From: Xanthostigma xanthostigma
Lineage: Eukaryota; Arthropoda; Insecta; Raphidioptera; Raphidiidae
Assembly (NCBI GenBank): GCA_963575645.1
Contig: OY754464.1
Coordinates: 930,001-994,000, forward strand
Direction of reading: 5' to 3'
Length of the DNA: 64,000 nt
The position numbers were made by a program, and so were the translations under genes. Below are positions 11,398-23,215 of the stretch, piece after piece. The stretch's first letter is position 1; every line of letters begins with the position of its first letter. The notes under the pieces are model-generated. The model worked only from the letters and a program-made list of their open reading frames with translations, did not search any database and was not told the DNA's origin.

Positions 11398-12689
11398 ATA
11401 TAAGTTGAAATATAATCTTGCCATTAAAATAATCGTACAAATGACAACAAAACGGGGTTACCGTAAAATATGAACTGAAAGTTAGTTTTCTTATTTTTAG
11501 AAAAATCGTTCTAATAATTTTATTTTATGCAATAAAAATAAAGCAATGTATTAAACATAATATCAAAAAGTGCATAACAAATAGAATCAAATGCGCTCAA
11601 CTCGGGATACTATATGCAGGATGGTACCGGATGTCAGTTGTACAACATTCAGACAGTAGTGATGACGTGTCCACATGACTCTTTATTGGGAGCTGGCTCC
11701 GTGCGCTCCGCTCACTAAAAAGAGTCGCTCAGAGCGAGTCGTTCGAAGGAGCGACACTAGACAGTACCCACTACACAAGAGTGCAGACTGCAGAGGTGTG
11801 AACTGTCATCATGCATGCTCAGGAGTCACGTAGCATTGCACAGCACAATACACACTCAGCTCTGAGCTCATTTTAATATGATTCTGATCTTATATTATTA
11901 TTCGCATTTCGGATAAACTATAAAGTATAATAAAAGCTTAACAATAATAATGTTTATTGTTATCTTTGTCAACGACGTCAATGTGGATGGTTTAAGTTTA
12001 AGCTTAGTACTATTGCACTTACAGTGTGTTATTCATCATTAAATGACTCAGTAAAGATAACTCCGTACGTGCAAAATTCACTAGTGCCTCTGTGGCCTGT
12101 GCTGTGTGCGCTCTGTAAATGTGCGAATGCAAAAGTACAGAATAGCTCAGCACAGAGCAATGGCGATCGGAGTGAGTCATTCACAAAAAACGCTTTTATT
12201 TTAATGCGATAATATAGAGCCTATGTCCATCTTAAAGGTCCATTTTGCATATTTGTGAAAAATTGTTTAAAATCGCTTGAGTAGTTTTGTAGATTACTTA
12301 CCTCTTTATTACACTTTTTATGATGTGAAACTTAGCTAAAAAATAAGATGGAACGTATTTTGAAAAACACTCGGTATATTTTATGTTTGTGACCAGTAAG
12401 TTAGTTATTCAGTCAGCGTTTATCTTCCCTGACATATTTTATTATAGGAACTGTTTCCCAAGTAAATCTGAGTTTTTGAATTTGACTTTTAAATTGATTT
12501 TGTTCGAGATCTAGGCATTCACATTGTTTTCTTTTTAAATATTTAATTTGAAAATATTCGGTTTGTTACATGGTGTTCCAAGGTTAGTAGATACAGAGGT
12601 TGCCTCGTTCCGCCGGAAATAGGGCTTGGAAATCGGGAACCCGGGAAGACCCAATCAGCAATGCGGTTATGATTGTTTTGTTTGATTAT
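11398..12689. other. Intergenic, no feature recognised
   Basis: A mosaic of AT-rich and moderately GC-rich sequence near 11680-11870 and 12050-12180. Short ORFs exist, but none has domain content or splice support. Confidence 0.35.
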
Positions 12690-13072
12690 GTCCAGGGGCG
12701 GATCTAGGTTTTTCGGAGTCTAGGGATTATTGAAATATGCTTCCTATTGTAGTCAAAATTAATGCAAAAAAATTTCAAATTTTACCCAGAAACTTGTCAA
12801 AATTACCCAAAAATGCCGAAATGTACACAAAAAAGTTGTGAACAACCACTAAAAACTTGTCAAAATACACCTAAAAAGTTTTCAAAATTCACCAAAAAAA
12901 TTGTCAAAATATCTACACCAAAAAAAGTAATCATAATTCACCAAAAAAAAATGTCAAAACACACTTAAAAAGTTGTCAAAATTCACCAAAAAAATTCTTT
13001 TTTGTGGGCCCTTGATATTTGGGTGCCCAGGGCTTAAACGCTTATTAGTCCCTATCTAGATCTCCTCCTGAA
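12690..13072. repeat. Degenerate tandem repeat in a possible hAT fragment
   Basis: From about 12765 to 13000 a unit of roughly 25-30 nt, related to AAAAGTTGTCAAAATTCACC, is repeated with many changes. The outer ends CAGGGGCGGATCTAGG and CTAGATCTCCTCCTG resemble imperfect hAT termini, but no 8-bp duplication is visible. The 68-codon ORF here is a product of the low-complexity repeat. Confidence 0.5.
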
Positions 13073-13911
13073 TAAATCAACCAACAAAATTTTGAGGACT
13101 CGAAATCAGAATTCTGCCATGGTCGTCGATGAATCCAGCTACGACACTGGATAGTAGTGGGGGGAATGACGTCATCCAGGGGACCTATCAATTGATATTG
13201 CGTTGTTGATAAAAACATACCAGCTCACGTCATTCATGGATCGAAGTAACCTGTGTACCTACTAACCTTGATGGTCTTCTATGTTTTTTTATTTCTTATG
13301 CAATATTCGCTACGAACTTACGTAAGTGATTCGAAGTATTTGCTAACTTTTTGGAATAGAGGACAGTCTAAAATAATCTGCGCAATGTGATATACTTATA
13401 ATAAAGCGATTTAATAAAATATATATAAATTTAAGTGAAATTTTACATACGTACCATCAAACTTTGAAATTTTAATAAACGTGCTTTGTTTTTTTGTCAT
13501 TAAATTAATTAAGCTATGAAGTCGAAGCTTTGCATTTAGAAATTATTAATTTTTGAACGCAGACGTTCAAAAAAAAAATTGCTACCTACTCTTTATTTTC
13601 AATGTGGTGTGTAAAGTGGGATTAGCTGTCGAGCGTTTGTAATTTTCAGTCTGTCTGTAAAGCGGCACATGCACATTCAAGCATGCTTAACAATAATTGT
13701 GATTGCACAAGCATCGAATAATCTAAAGCTTGCGCAGATGATATTTATACAAGCTTGTTTGAAGTGTGTGGTATTGCTTCTTGTCATAATAATATGGCGA
13801 GTGCAAACATCAGAGATTCAGTAATTTTAGTGTGATTTTATTATACAGGCGAATAGTTAAAGTAAAATAAAATACTAGTCGTCTTGTTACTCTAAAATCG
13901 AGCAAAGGAGC

Positions 13912-14398
13912 ACAAACCTTATGGGACTTGGTTCTCGGTTAAATTGATCGAAAATGGTTTTATTTTATAGTTTAAAGAAAAAGTGTCCATGGGCGCATAG
14001 CCTAAAAATCAATAGATTGTTAGCTACAGATATGTTTAGCGAGATTTTAGATATAGAGATATCCATTGAATTCACAATCTTAAAAAATCCTAAGCTCTAG
14101 AAATATGTTTTCGAGTGCGCTGAATCCGAATATGACATTATTATTTTATACAGAGTGACACCCCAACATTACCTAGCTTTCGACTATTTTTCTATTTCTA
14201 AAAAAGTACAAAAGCTGAACTTGCGAATTCAATGGATATCCCTATATCTAAAATCTCGCTAAATATATCTGTAGCTAAAAATCTATCGGTTTTTAGGCTA
14301 TATTCGCCCATGGACACTTTTCTTAGAGACCTTTAAAATATCAAATAAAACCATCATCGATCAATTTAACCGAGAACCAAATCCCGTAAGGTTTGTGT
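13912..14398. repeat. Long inverted repeat, about 170-nt arms
   Basis: The arm at 13912-14078 pairs with 14224-14398, sharing GAGAACCAA/TTGGTTCTC, GTCCATGG, AGCTACAGATAT and TAGATATAGAGATATCCATT in complementary order. The loop is about 145 nt. Identity is around nine in ten by eye. It ends 480 nt before the transporter start codon. Confidence 0.7.
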
Positions 14399-14879
14399 TT
14401 ATTAATTTTTTTTTGTAAAGAAATATGACGACTTTAATAGCTTTACCATTCCTTTGCGATAACTTAAACTTTACGCATAACTGACGCCATCAATTTTCAA
14501 TTTTCTTCAGATTCCCAAAAATTAACATCTAAGTCATTCGTTCGACGGTGAAAACACACAGTCATCAGATTTGAGTCGATATTTGTGAACTAATAATGAA
14601 TTCAACTCAATGTGTACACAAAGTTTATAAAAGCATAACTTAGGCCATTTAATTTGCTAAGGATAGACGCACTAAAAAACTCGCTTGTTTATTAATATAT
14701 AGATAAAACCTAGGTGTAGTAAATACGAGTGAGCTGTGGAAATAAAAACAAAATGTAGACGTCAGCAAGTGCTTGAATCGTTGTGAACGATAAGTTTAAA
14801 AAGTGTGCAAGCGATCCGATTGGTTAGTGCAATGTGAAGACAATGTCATCGAAAGTGTGTTGCAGTCAAGGTCATCAGT

Positions 14880-15264
14880 ATGGCCGGCGCGGAGGAAGAG
14901 TCGTCAACGACAGACGACAGCCGTCGTTATTCCGGCGGAAGTCGTTTGTACAGGTCGCGATCATTGCCGCACATGTTGTCCCATCACGATTCTGGTGTCG
15001 GGTGCAGCGGTAGTTATTCGGGCGTCGAGCCGGAAAACAATCACCACACCAAGGACAAGACTTCGTTTGCCAATCGGCTTGTCGCCGACATTCGACAATT
15101 ATTGACACTCAAACAACACTATTATCCCGAGGGAGGATGGGGATGGGTTGTGATTGTGTGCGGCATTTTAGTGCAATGTCTTTCCCACGGACTACAAGTT
15201 GGGTCCGGTGTTCTTGTGCAAGAAACCATACGGAAGTTCGGACCACAAATACAACAACCTGCAG
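14880..15264 (+). CDS. SLC16/MCT-type monocarboxylate transporter, first coding exon
   Basis: The exon encodes 128 residues plus one base and ends at a GTAATT donor (15265). Residues 83-91 read PEGGWGWVV, the [DE]G[GS][WF][GA]W signature that starts TM1 in the monocarboxylate transporter family. The hydrophobic stretch at about 86-108 is TM1. The first 80 residues form a polar cytoplasmic N-terminus rich in Ser, Arg and His, as in many insect members. Members of the family move lactate, pyruvate or related monocarboxylates across membranes, usually with 12 TM segments, so about three quarters or more of the protein lies in later exons. The start was chosen for its favourable context (A at -3, G at +4) and because it opens the signature frame. 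No further exon could be recognised downstream. Long overlapping frames on both strands are shadows of this GC-rich exon. Confidence 0.9.
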
Positions 15265-15492
15265 GTAATTGAAATAATCATATTATACTGTATCGAGAAC
15301 ATTTCTTCTAGAATTTCTAATCGAAAAGTTTTGTCCTTAATTAATTCGAGTGAAAATAATCGTGCTTTCATAACAGGGGGCCGTTATGCTCGGCCAACTT
15401 CATCACAAAAGTTTTGCGACAGCTTCATATACCTATTGTCTATCTTTAATAGGCAATCTAAAAATCCGGACGAAACCGAACCGGATTGCTAA

Positions 15493-16123
15493 TCTATATA
15501 CAGTAACGTCTCACTAATCCGGCACTTCAGTAGTCCGGTACGTCCAAACATCCGGCAACCTCCGCTCAAGTCTCCCTCAACCCTCTCTACTGTTATCTTT
15601 TTATGAAATGCTTTATTTTATTTACATATTATGGATTTTTCTATACTATCCAATAATCCGAACATTCCAATAATCCGGCACCCCCTAGTTTTTAATAGTG
15701 TCGGATTAGTGGGATTCTACTGTATATATAAAATTCTCGTGTCACAATTTTGGTCGCGCTAATCACGAAACCACTGAACCGATTTTAATGAAATGTTGTG
15801 TCTTGCTTGGTGCAACTTACGCCATAGGATAGTTTTTATTAAATATTTTGTACAAAATTACGGTGTTTAATAAAAAAAAAACTGTTTTAGTAACATGTAA
15901 CGACATCTGATAGAATTTACTCAAAGCTATTAGTTTAGAAGCAAACAAAAAAACAACGGTTTTAGTACCAAGTAGCGACATCTGTTAGAATTCGCTCAAA
16001 GCTATTAGTTGAGAAGCAAATTTGGTACAATTTGCTTAAAGCTATTAGTTCAGACGCCGGGCCGCTAAAGAAATACATTTTGCATAATTATCGCACCCGG
16101 GTGAAACCGGGACAGACCGCTAG
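15493..16123 (+). mobile_element. Helitron family C, copy 1, split by a pogo-like MITE
   Basis: The 5' TC is at 15493 and the 3' CTAG at 16120-16123, flanked by A and T. The end has the ACCCGGGTGAAACCGGGAC hairpin shared with family A. The body carries two to three diverged units of about 75 bp containing GTAACGACATCTG and AAAGCTATTAGTT. The MITE at 15501-15722 inserted eight bases from its 5' end. Confidence 0.7.
15501..15722. mobile_element. pogo/Tigger-like MITE with TA duplication (222 bp)
   Basis: Terminal repeats CAGTAACGTCTCACTAATCC and the complementary GGATTAGTGGGATTCTACTG are bounded by TA on both sides. The CAGT start with CTAATCCGG-type repeats is typical of pogo-group Tc1/mariner elements. 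No coding sequence. Confidence 0.8.
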
Positions 16124-16400
16124 TAATTTTATATATGAACGACAGGAATTATTATTTGTGACGACTTTCGGTATTTTTATACGCTTTATATTAGTTTGGG
16201 TTGTAAGTATGTATGTCCGTAACGGAATCTTTGAGCATAATTTTCACCAATTTCCCGAAGTCTGATTAATTTGAAACTTTGCATACGTATCAAGGACCGA
16301 TGACAATGCAATAATTTGATAACAGTTTCCCATTATCCTTATTAGGACCCCCAGGATTAATAAATTCTTTTATAGATCCTCAAACTAAAAAGTGAAAAAT

Positions 16401-16619
16401 AAAATATAGTTTAAAAAAAACTAAAAAACACGCTTTATATCGCACTAAAAAGTAAAAAATAATTGTTTTAAAATAAGCTTAAAAAGCGTGGGGCGCTTTG
16501 TTCCACATTTTCGTACATCGAGCGCCCAACGCTTTTTAAGCTTATTTTAAAACAATTATTTTTTACTTTTTAGTGCGATATAAAGCGTGTTTTTTAGTTT
16601 TTTTTAAACTATATTTTTT
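16401..16619. repeat. Near-perfect hairpin: 97-nt arms, 23-nt loop
   Basis: The arm 16401-16497 is matched by 16521-16619 with very few differences; the visible one is GTGGGGCGCT against AGCGCCCAAC. The arms end at an AAAGCGTGGGGCGC motif that also occurs in the tandem hairpin array near 30 kb. The near identity points to recent origin or ongoing correction. Confidence 0.85.
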
Positions 16620-17071
16620 ATAGAGAATTTTTATCGGCAAATTAAACAAGTCAAGTGTTAAACATGAAGCACCAGTTTTTTTTTTAATGGCGTGATATAT
16701 CAAATAAAATTATCCTCATTTAGGTCAGTTATTATCGTCTTCATTTTACATTAAAATGTAAACATGACAACTGAAATAGTTATCTGTCGAAAAATATAAT
16801 ATAAAATATGTTTTTAAAATGCTAACTCCGACGTCTTTTTATACCAATAAAAATCGGTTTTTTTATGTTGTCGAAAATAGATTACTTAAATTATTATGTG
16901 ATTTGCCTATACTTTTTACACGGCGCAGCTGTTTTTGTCAGTTCGATCCGGAAACGCTAATTGACTTTTAACTGTGTGCATTTGCTCTAATTAATTTAAA
17001 AATAACCGTCAAACATTCTTTTAGTCCGTTCCACTTTTAAATTTTCCCACACATCCTGTAGGCACTTCCAA

Positions 17072-17398
17072 CCATTGCCTTGGTGCCACTTACGCTATAG
17101 CATTTTTTTTTTAAATATTTAGTACTAAATTACGGTGTTTTCTCAAAAAAACTGTGTTACTAACATGTAACGACATCTGAGCGAATTTACTTAAAGCTAT
17201 TAATTCAGAAGTAAAGAAAAAAAAACTGTTTTAGTACCAAGTAACGACATCTGTTATAATTCACTCAAAACTATTAGTTCAGAAGCAAATCTTGTAGAAT
17301 TTGCTCAAAGCTATTAGTTTAGACGCCGGGCCGCAAACGCAATACATTTTGCAGAATTATATGTATCGCAGCCGGGTGAAACCGGGACGGACCGCTAG
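17072..17398 (+). mobile_element. Helitron family C, copy 2 (5' truncated)
   Basis: The last about 330 bp of the family, with the GTAACGACATCTG repeats and the GGGTGAAACCGGGACGG 3' hairpin, ends in CTAG at 17395-17398. The next Helitron, in opposite orientation, begins 18 bp later. Confidence 0.65.
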
Positions 17399-17415
17399 CA
17401 GCATATATATTAACG

Positions 17416-17762
17416 ACTAGCGGTCCCGCCCGGTTTGACCCGGGTGCAAAAGAACAAATGGAGGGGAGAGTACATGAGAACGAACATTCATTTTAGTTTA
17501 CCGAGATGAATGTTGTGTCCAAGCATGATGATCGGAGTTACCGTTCAAAAGTTTTTGTCGGACAGACAATTTTTGAGTTACATTTTGCAACATTTTTTAT
17601 CGATGCTCCGCTCCTATTGGTCGTAGCGTGATATTAGGTATATAGCCTATAGCCTTCGTCGATAAATGGGCTATTCAACAAAAAAACGTTTTTCAATACG
17701 AACCAGTAGTTCCTGAAATTAGCGCGTTCAACCAAACTCTTCAACTTTATACATTATATAGA
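17416..17762 (-). mobile_element. Helitron family A, copy 2
   Basis: Bounded by CTAG and TC ends with A and T flanks. The interior matches the family (GATGATCGGAGTTACCGTTC, GATGCTCCGCTCCTATTGG). Non-coding. Confidence 0.75.
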
Positions 17763-17798
17763 TAAGTACGATTACAAGATAAGGTGTTTCTGCTCATG

Positions 17799-18470
17799 TT
17801 TTTGACGTGATAACGTCTTATAAATTGATGAATCACCAATCTTATAAATTGATAAAACACCGGCTGCATGCACGAAAAAGTGTAACGTTCCTAAATCCTA
17901 ACGTTCCTAACGTTCGTAACGCGTAACGTTCCGCCTGACCCTGTGCGTGCTTTTTGCTAATTTCTCGCTCAATTTAAATCAGATCGGTTTGAAACCAGTC
18001 TTAAACGAAAGAGGAGAACATTTTACATAGATTTCGTATAACAGAATTTGCCTAAACAGTTTTTTTATACAAATTTATATAGAAAAATAGCTGTATAAAT
18101 GCAATGTTGTCTAATGCATGGCGCGACGCGGTCGGTCGTCTTTGTTTGCCGTACATGGAAATTAGAAAATAACGTATGTCTTGTCTTAACATGAAAACGG
18201 CTGCATTTCTAATGTTTAATTCAATTTTTTGACATTAGTATTTTGTGAAATGCAACGCCTTCTAAGTTAAGTATTGGAATAACTAATTATTATTAGAACA
18301 TAATACTTTGACAGTTGCAAACGTCACTTTTGACATTTCTTATCATTCCGACACCAAGGATAAGCGGATTGAAACCAAATTTTGGGAGGTTTAGGTTATG
18401 TATTACGGAATACGTTATCACGTAAAACTATCGTCCGTAAACCGACTTTACAGACAACCAATTTTTTTTT
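17799..18470 (+). mobile_element. ACGTGATAACGT-family element, full copy
   Basis: About 670 bp. The left end carries ACGTGATAACGT and, about 55 bp inside the right end, the complement ACGTTATCACGT recurs. After the left end comes a short array of AACGTTCCT/AACGTTCGT/AACGCGT units whose number differs between copies. The other full copies are at 53337-54006 (reverse) and 55926-56573. No coding capacity seen. Confidence 0.75.
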
Positions 18471-19017
18471 GTTGCTTTAGAAGCCATCCTATCGATCGGG
18501 ACACTCCAGCCTCTAGACTTCAGAGGTTCAACTCGTAATGCTTCAATGTCTTAATTAACAGTTGATGGTGCAGATGATTATAATGATAATGAAAAATTAT
18601 TATAAGTGGAATGACGTAATCCTAACAAGAATGTGTCTGACATGATGTCAGATATTGTTTGGATAGCAAGCACATAGTCTAGGTCTAGGCACGATACCAT
18701 TGACATAAAGCACGGACTTCCCTATCTAATCAATGCAATCCGTACTAATACTAATACAGCGGATATTTTATTGCGTTATAAAGAGTTTTCTTTAAACGAA
18801 GAGTAAAAGAAAACATAATTTTAGAAATAAGTGGTTTTAATTTTGACTAAATTAAGTGAAAAAAAATTCACATAATTATAATCCGTTAACTTTGTTTGTC
18901 GTTTTTTTCATTTTTTTACAACAAGCAAACGAACACATTTCTAAGAATCCCATTGTTGTATAATGACGTATTGTTTCGCTATTGAGAGTGATTGTTATTG
19001 TATATAGAGTGTTTCAA

Positions 19018-19400
19018 TCACATACTTCTATTCTATACTGAGCATATAAGAATAAAATCGCAATCGAACTATTAGGGTGCAAAAAAATACTTCTGTCTTT
19101 TTTTACGCCGTAAGCACTGCCGTATTCAGGAGGGCAAAACAAGCACGGGGGACCCGGTTTAAGAAATTTCTAATTTGCTCCCTCCTGGGCCAAAAGCTAG
19201 GTACGCCCATGTAAACGTCATAGAAAAAGACGAAGTTTTTGAAACAGAGATACTTTATTCAGATTGAATGCAAGTACATTAACCAATCCTATCATCGGAG
19301 AAATCAGGGAATTACATCGAAGAAAGAGACGCAGATATTTTTTCGATACGCTTTGTTGCCTTCGCTCACCGCACATTGAGTAGATAGACAATGATTCATA
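19018..19400 (-). mobile_element. Interspersed repeat with a GGGCGTACC core, copy 1
   Basis: About 380 bp that recurs at 34537-34912 and 54281-54632. The core contains inverted GGCGTACCC and GGGTACGCC halves about 90 bp apart, resembling a small hAT MITE inside a longer conserved repeat (TCTCCGATGATAGGATTGGT and GCGGTGAGCGAAGGCAACAA on one side). Confidence 0.65.
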
Positions 19401-20330
19401 CAGTAAATTATTAAATAGGTATATGGTTTCAGTATATGGATAACAATGTAAACCAAATAAACCTGAGCAATGTGTAAGCTTTAAGGAGTTTTTCGTTAAA
19501 TAGAAGTTCGCTATATAGAGTTTACACTGTATTATAAATGCGAAAGTAACTCCGTCTGTATGTTACCTTTTCACGCCTAAATCGCTGAACAGATTTCGAT
19601 AAAATTTTGTAAGGACATAGATTGCTTCCTGGGGAAGGACATAGGCTACCTATTATTTATTACTTAGGTGGGAATTGGGCTTTAGATAAAGCTATCACTG
19701 TACATACTATATTACTTTTTTTTGAGCGATACTTTTTATAGCTCTTTAAGCAGTCCATTCTCTATTTCAATGGCTCCTGGTCTAAAACCGTAGATTGGTC
19801 GAAGCGAAGGTTTACGAATTGCAATGAACCAAAGATTGAACATGCGTATAGAGATTTATACCAGAATTATGTACGTAGGTAACATAATTGTAATACACAG
19901 GGCAGTGGTTCCCAATCGTTTTACTTTTGAGCGACAATAGTAGCTAAAGTCTCTTGATTTACCTTTGACTATTGAACTATGGATTAGCAAAATGTATTCA
20001 CTTTAAACGGCTGCCATATAATGACGTCAAAGCTGGACCTAGCCAGCACATCACTTTTGCGCGTAGTTAAATATAGGTATCTCTATGTTAAAGAAGATGT
20101 ATATACCAACCATTATAGATTCAACTACGGTCATCCAATTGGCTGAAGCTGCCTGGAGATGAGTATCTCCATGGCGGGATTATTCTATATTTAAAATTAC
20201 GCTTTTGGAAATGTTTTTCCTGCAGAAAAAGCTTTTTAAAAAGTCTAAAAAAATTGTGTTATTTTCTATTTGTTATGTATAAATCCTAAAAAAAAATGTA
20301 CGAGCCAATTTTTAACCGTTGATACCTATA
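19401..20330. other. Spacer with a Helitron-like fragment at 19540-19690
   Basis: ATTATAAATGCGAAAGTAAC followed by CTCCGTCTGTATGTTACC and a CGCTGAACAGATTTCG block is a text widespread at insect Helitron/RTE ends. Its termini cannot be placed here. Nothing else is recognised in the stretch. Confidence 0.4.
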
Positions 20331-21094
20331 CAGGGTGTCCCATTAAGAGTGGGACATAGAACAACCGCAGATTCTCCAATTCAAAATAAAACGATTAAGC
20401 GAAATATACTTAGATAAAATGTTACTCGCTCTACCAGTGGCGCACGGCAGGAGTAAGTAATGCTTGTACCCCTTCTAAATGTTACGCCGCTGTCTAAATT
20501 TTAATTTTGACTATAATTTTACTTTTTTTGATATTTTCTAAGTCAATAATGTACACTTGTTAGTTTGTTGTAAAGTCATTGGTTTTTGAGATATTCGCAG
20601 TTAAAGATAGATAGACATGTACTTTTTATTTGTATTATTATTAATAATATCCATTTTACAATTTTGTCTTAAAAAAACTGAGAATATCTCGAAAACCAAT
20701 GACTTTACAACAAACTAACAAGTGTACATTATTGACTTAGAAAATATCAAAAAAATTAAAATTATAGTCAAAATTAAAATTTAGACAGCGACGTAACATT
20801 TAGAAGGGGTACAAGCATTACTTACTCCTGCCGTACGCCACTGGTAGAGCGTACTGAACTAATTTCTTTATTGTTAGGTGCATTTTATGATATTTAACAA
20901 GTGTGCCGATTTGAGTAAAATTATACGGTGTATTAAAAAAATTATGGACATTAATAATTTTTCAGTTTTCAACTTCAACACCCCGTATTTCGGAAACGAG
21001 TAACATTTTATCTAAGCATATTTCGCTTAATCGTTTTATTTTGAATTGGAGAATCTGCGGTTGTTCTATGTCCCATTCTTAATGGGACACCCTG
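20331..21094. mobile_element. TIR element with nested palindromes (764 bp, TA duplication)
   Basis: Outer inverted repeats of about 100 bp begin CAGGGTGTCCCATTAAGA and end at the complementary GGGACACCCTG, flanked by TA. Inside, 20430-20600 pairs with 20680-20852, so nearly the entire left part folds on itself, leaving an asymmetric piece at 20853-20998. Superfamily undetermined, non-autonomous. Confidence 0.75.
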
Positions 21095-21162
21095 TATTTA
21101 GTAGAAATTAGGAAATCATTAGATTCGACAGGAATTACACACCAAGCGATCATAGTTAATAA

Positions 21163-21486
21163 TCTATCTATACTAATATATAAAGCTGAAAAGTTTGTTT
21201 GGTTGGTTGAACGCGCTAATCTCAGGAACTACTGGTTCGAATTTTTTTTTTTTTTGTTGGATAGCCCATTTGCCGAGGCTCTATAATATCACGCTACGAC
21301 CAATAGCAGCGGAGCAGCAATGAAAAATGTTGCAAAATGTTCGTCCGACAAAAACTTTTGAACGGTAACTCCGATTATAATGGGACACAACATTCATCTC
21401 GGTAAACTAAGATGAATGTGCGTACTCATGTGCCTCCCCTCCTATTCGTTCTTTTGCACCCGGATGAAACCGGGCGGGACCGCTAT
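21163..21486 (+). mobile_element. Helitron family A, copy 3
   Basis: Starts TCTATCTATACTAATATATA and ends GATGAAACCGGGCGGGACC, with the terminal CTAG mutated to CTAT. Confidence 0.7.
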
Positions 21487-21886
21487 AATTAATAATAAGT
21501 AATAATGACAGAAAATAACATTGAAACGCGTCAAGTTATATACTTTTGCAATTTTTCGGAGAACTCCGAACACGGGATCGAGGAAGTCCCGTCCCGGTTT
21601 TGCAAACCCTCTGGCAAAGATTTACGTAATTTTTATTGGGAATCACTGATTTAGAGTACGTCTGTATAATACGGACACGATATTGTATAAGACAGCAGCA
21701 GCACACGGTTCTCCATAGTGTGGTGTGTCGCTCTGGGCCATCATAGCGGGATGTTGACTTGGACCAGTTCTCTCTCAATACAAACAACAGTAACCATAAA
21801 TACTGAGTGTAGAAATGTTCAGGATTTAAACATTTCTATGATCATTGGTTTACTGTCTAGTAGTGTAATTGCCTGTACATAGTATA
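21487..21886. other. Spacer, no feature recognised
   Basis: Moderately GC-rich sequence with an 83-codon open frame on the minus strand. The frame has no recognisable domain, and its flanks are repeats. Confidence 0.3.
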
Positions 21887-22813
21887 TAGCGATCCCGCCC
21901 GGTTTCACCCGGGTGCAAAAGAACCATTGAGGGAAGGACATGAGTACGCACATTCATCTTAGTTTACTGAGATGAATGTGTCCAAATTTTATAATGATCG
22001 GAGTTACCGTCCAAAAGTTTTTTTCGGACAGACACATTTTGAGTTGCATTTTTCATTAATGCTCCGCTCTTATTGGTCGTAGCGTGATACAGTAAACCCT
22101 CGTTAACACGAACACGGTTAACACGAATTTCGGTTTAACGCGAACAAAAATTTGCTCTCGACAATGGTCACATAAGCTTTAATGTAATTATATTCGGTTA
22201 ACACGAACCCTCGTTAATACGAACTTCGAACAACTTTTTCGTCCCTTCACGGTTAATTATCGGATAATACGAACTACAAAAATTCTCAAATCATATATTT
22301 TGATCATTTTGGTCAATGAATATACAATACAACTAAAAGAAAATATTCGCTTAAGGGATTACAAAAGTAATTAACTCACATTCTAAAAATAGACAAAGGA
22401 CTGAGAGATTAAAAATTCATTCGAAATCCTATAAATAAAAACATACCTCAAAATGTTTCCCCTCTTATTTATTGAAATGTATTTTGTAAACAAATAAAAA
22501 CAAACTTTCAAACTCAGATAATATTTAAGAACAATTAATGTTATTAGATAATTTATAATAAATAATTATTCAATGTTTACTTAAAATAAATCATGATTTG
22601 ACACTTAAAAAATGACTGTATTTTATGCCATACTCGGTTTACACGAACTCCCACATAACACGAACTTTTTGCCTGATTTTTACGAGTTCGTGTTAACGAG
22701 GTTTTACTGTATTATATATAGCCAACAAAAAACATTTCCTCAATTCGAATCAGTAGTTCCTGAGATTAACGCGTTCAACCAAACAAACAGACAGATTTAT
22801 ATATTAGTTTAGA
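21887..22813 (-). mobile_element. Helitron family A, copy 4, split by a MITE
   Basis: The family sequence is continuous across 21887-22089 and 22710-22813 once the MITE is removed, restoring the GCGTGATATTATATAG-type junction seen in other copies. This dates the MITE insertion after the Helitron. Confidence 0.8.
22090..22709. mobile_element. pogo-like non-autonomous element (620 bp, TA duplication)
   Basis: The left end CAGTAAACCCTCGTTAACAC and the right end GTGTTAACGAGGTTTTACTG are inverted repeats flanked by TA (22088-22089 and 22710-22711). Several further GTTAACACGAAC-like sequences lie inside both ends. The AT-rich centre carries no transposase. Confidence 0.85.
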
Positions 22814-22869
22814 TATAGATATTATAACAGTGTTATTAGCTGTTTTAAGTGCAGATTATTTTTTTTTTA

Positions 22870-23215
22870 TAAATTAATTTTTTGCGCAGTGAAAAGGGAA
22901 AAAATCTGACGGGAGTTCTTTAAAAATTAATTACGGGATCGTGTCGATGCGATGATGTTTTTTTTGCGCAGTGAAAACAAGAGGGCGTTTGGGGAGAGTT
23001 CTTTAAAAAACAATTACGGGGTCGTGTATACAAAGTGAGATAGTAATACAGTAATTCTACGCCAGTTGCTATAACGTGTACATATGTGATTTCTGATTGG
23101 TTAGATTAAAAAAAAAATGACATTAAGAAACGATACATTTTTAGGTACGTATTTTTAAGGAAATTTGTGAATAATCCGCAAAAAAATTTTTTCGGACATC
23201 AAAATTTAGCTTTTC
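22870..23215 (+). repeat. Interspersed repeat with internal units of about 85 bp, copy 1
   Basis: Two units built on GCGCAGTGAAAA, GAGTTCTTTAAAAA, AATTACGGGGTCGTGT and CGATGCGATG are followed by CAGTTGCTATAACGTGTACA and GATTTCTGATTGGTTAGATT. The same sequence occurs in reverse with three units at 37480-37870. No termini that would classify the element are visible. Confidence 0.65.

Noticed and set aside
12762-12968. 68-codon Lys/Thr-rich ORF
   Set aside because: Produced by a degenerate tandem repeat.
14803-15108. 100-codon (plus) and 77-codon (minus) frames over the transporter exon
   Set aside because: They overlap a well-supported exon in other frames and reflect its GC-rich composition.
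19905-19985. hAT-like GCAGTGGTTCCCAATCG end
   Set aside because: Only one terminus is visible; no partner or duplication could be found.
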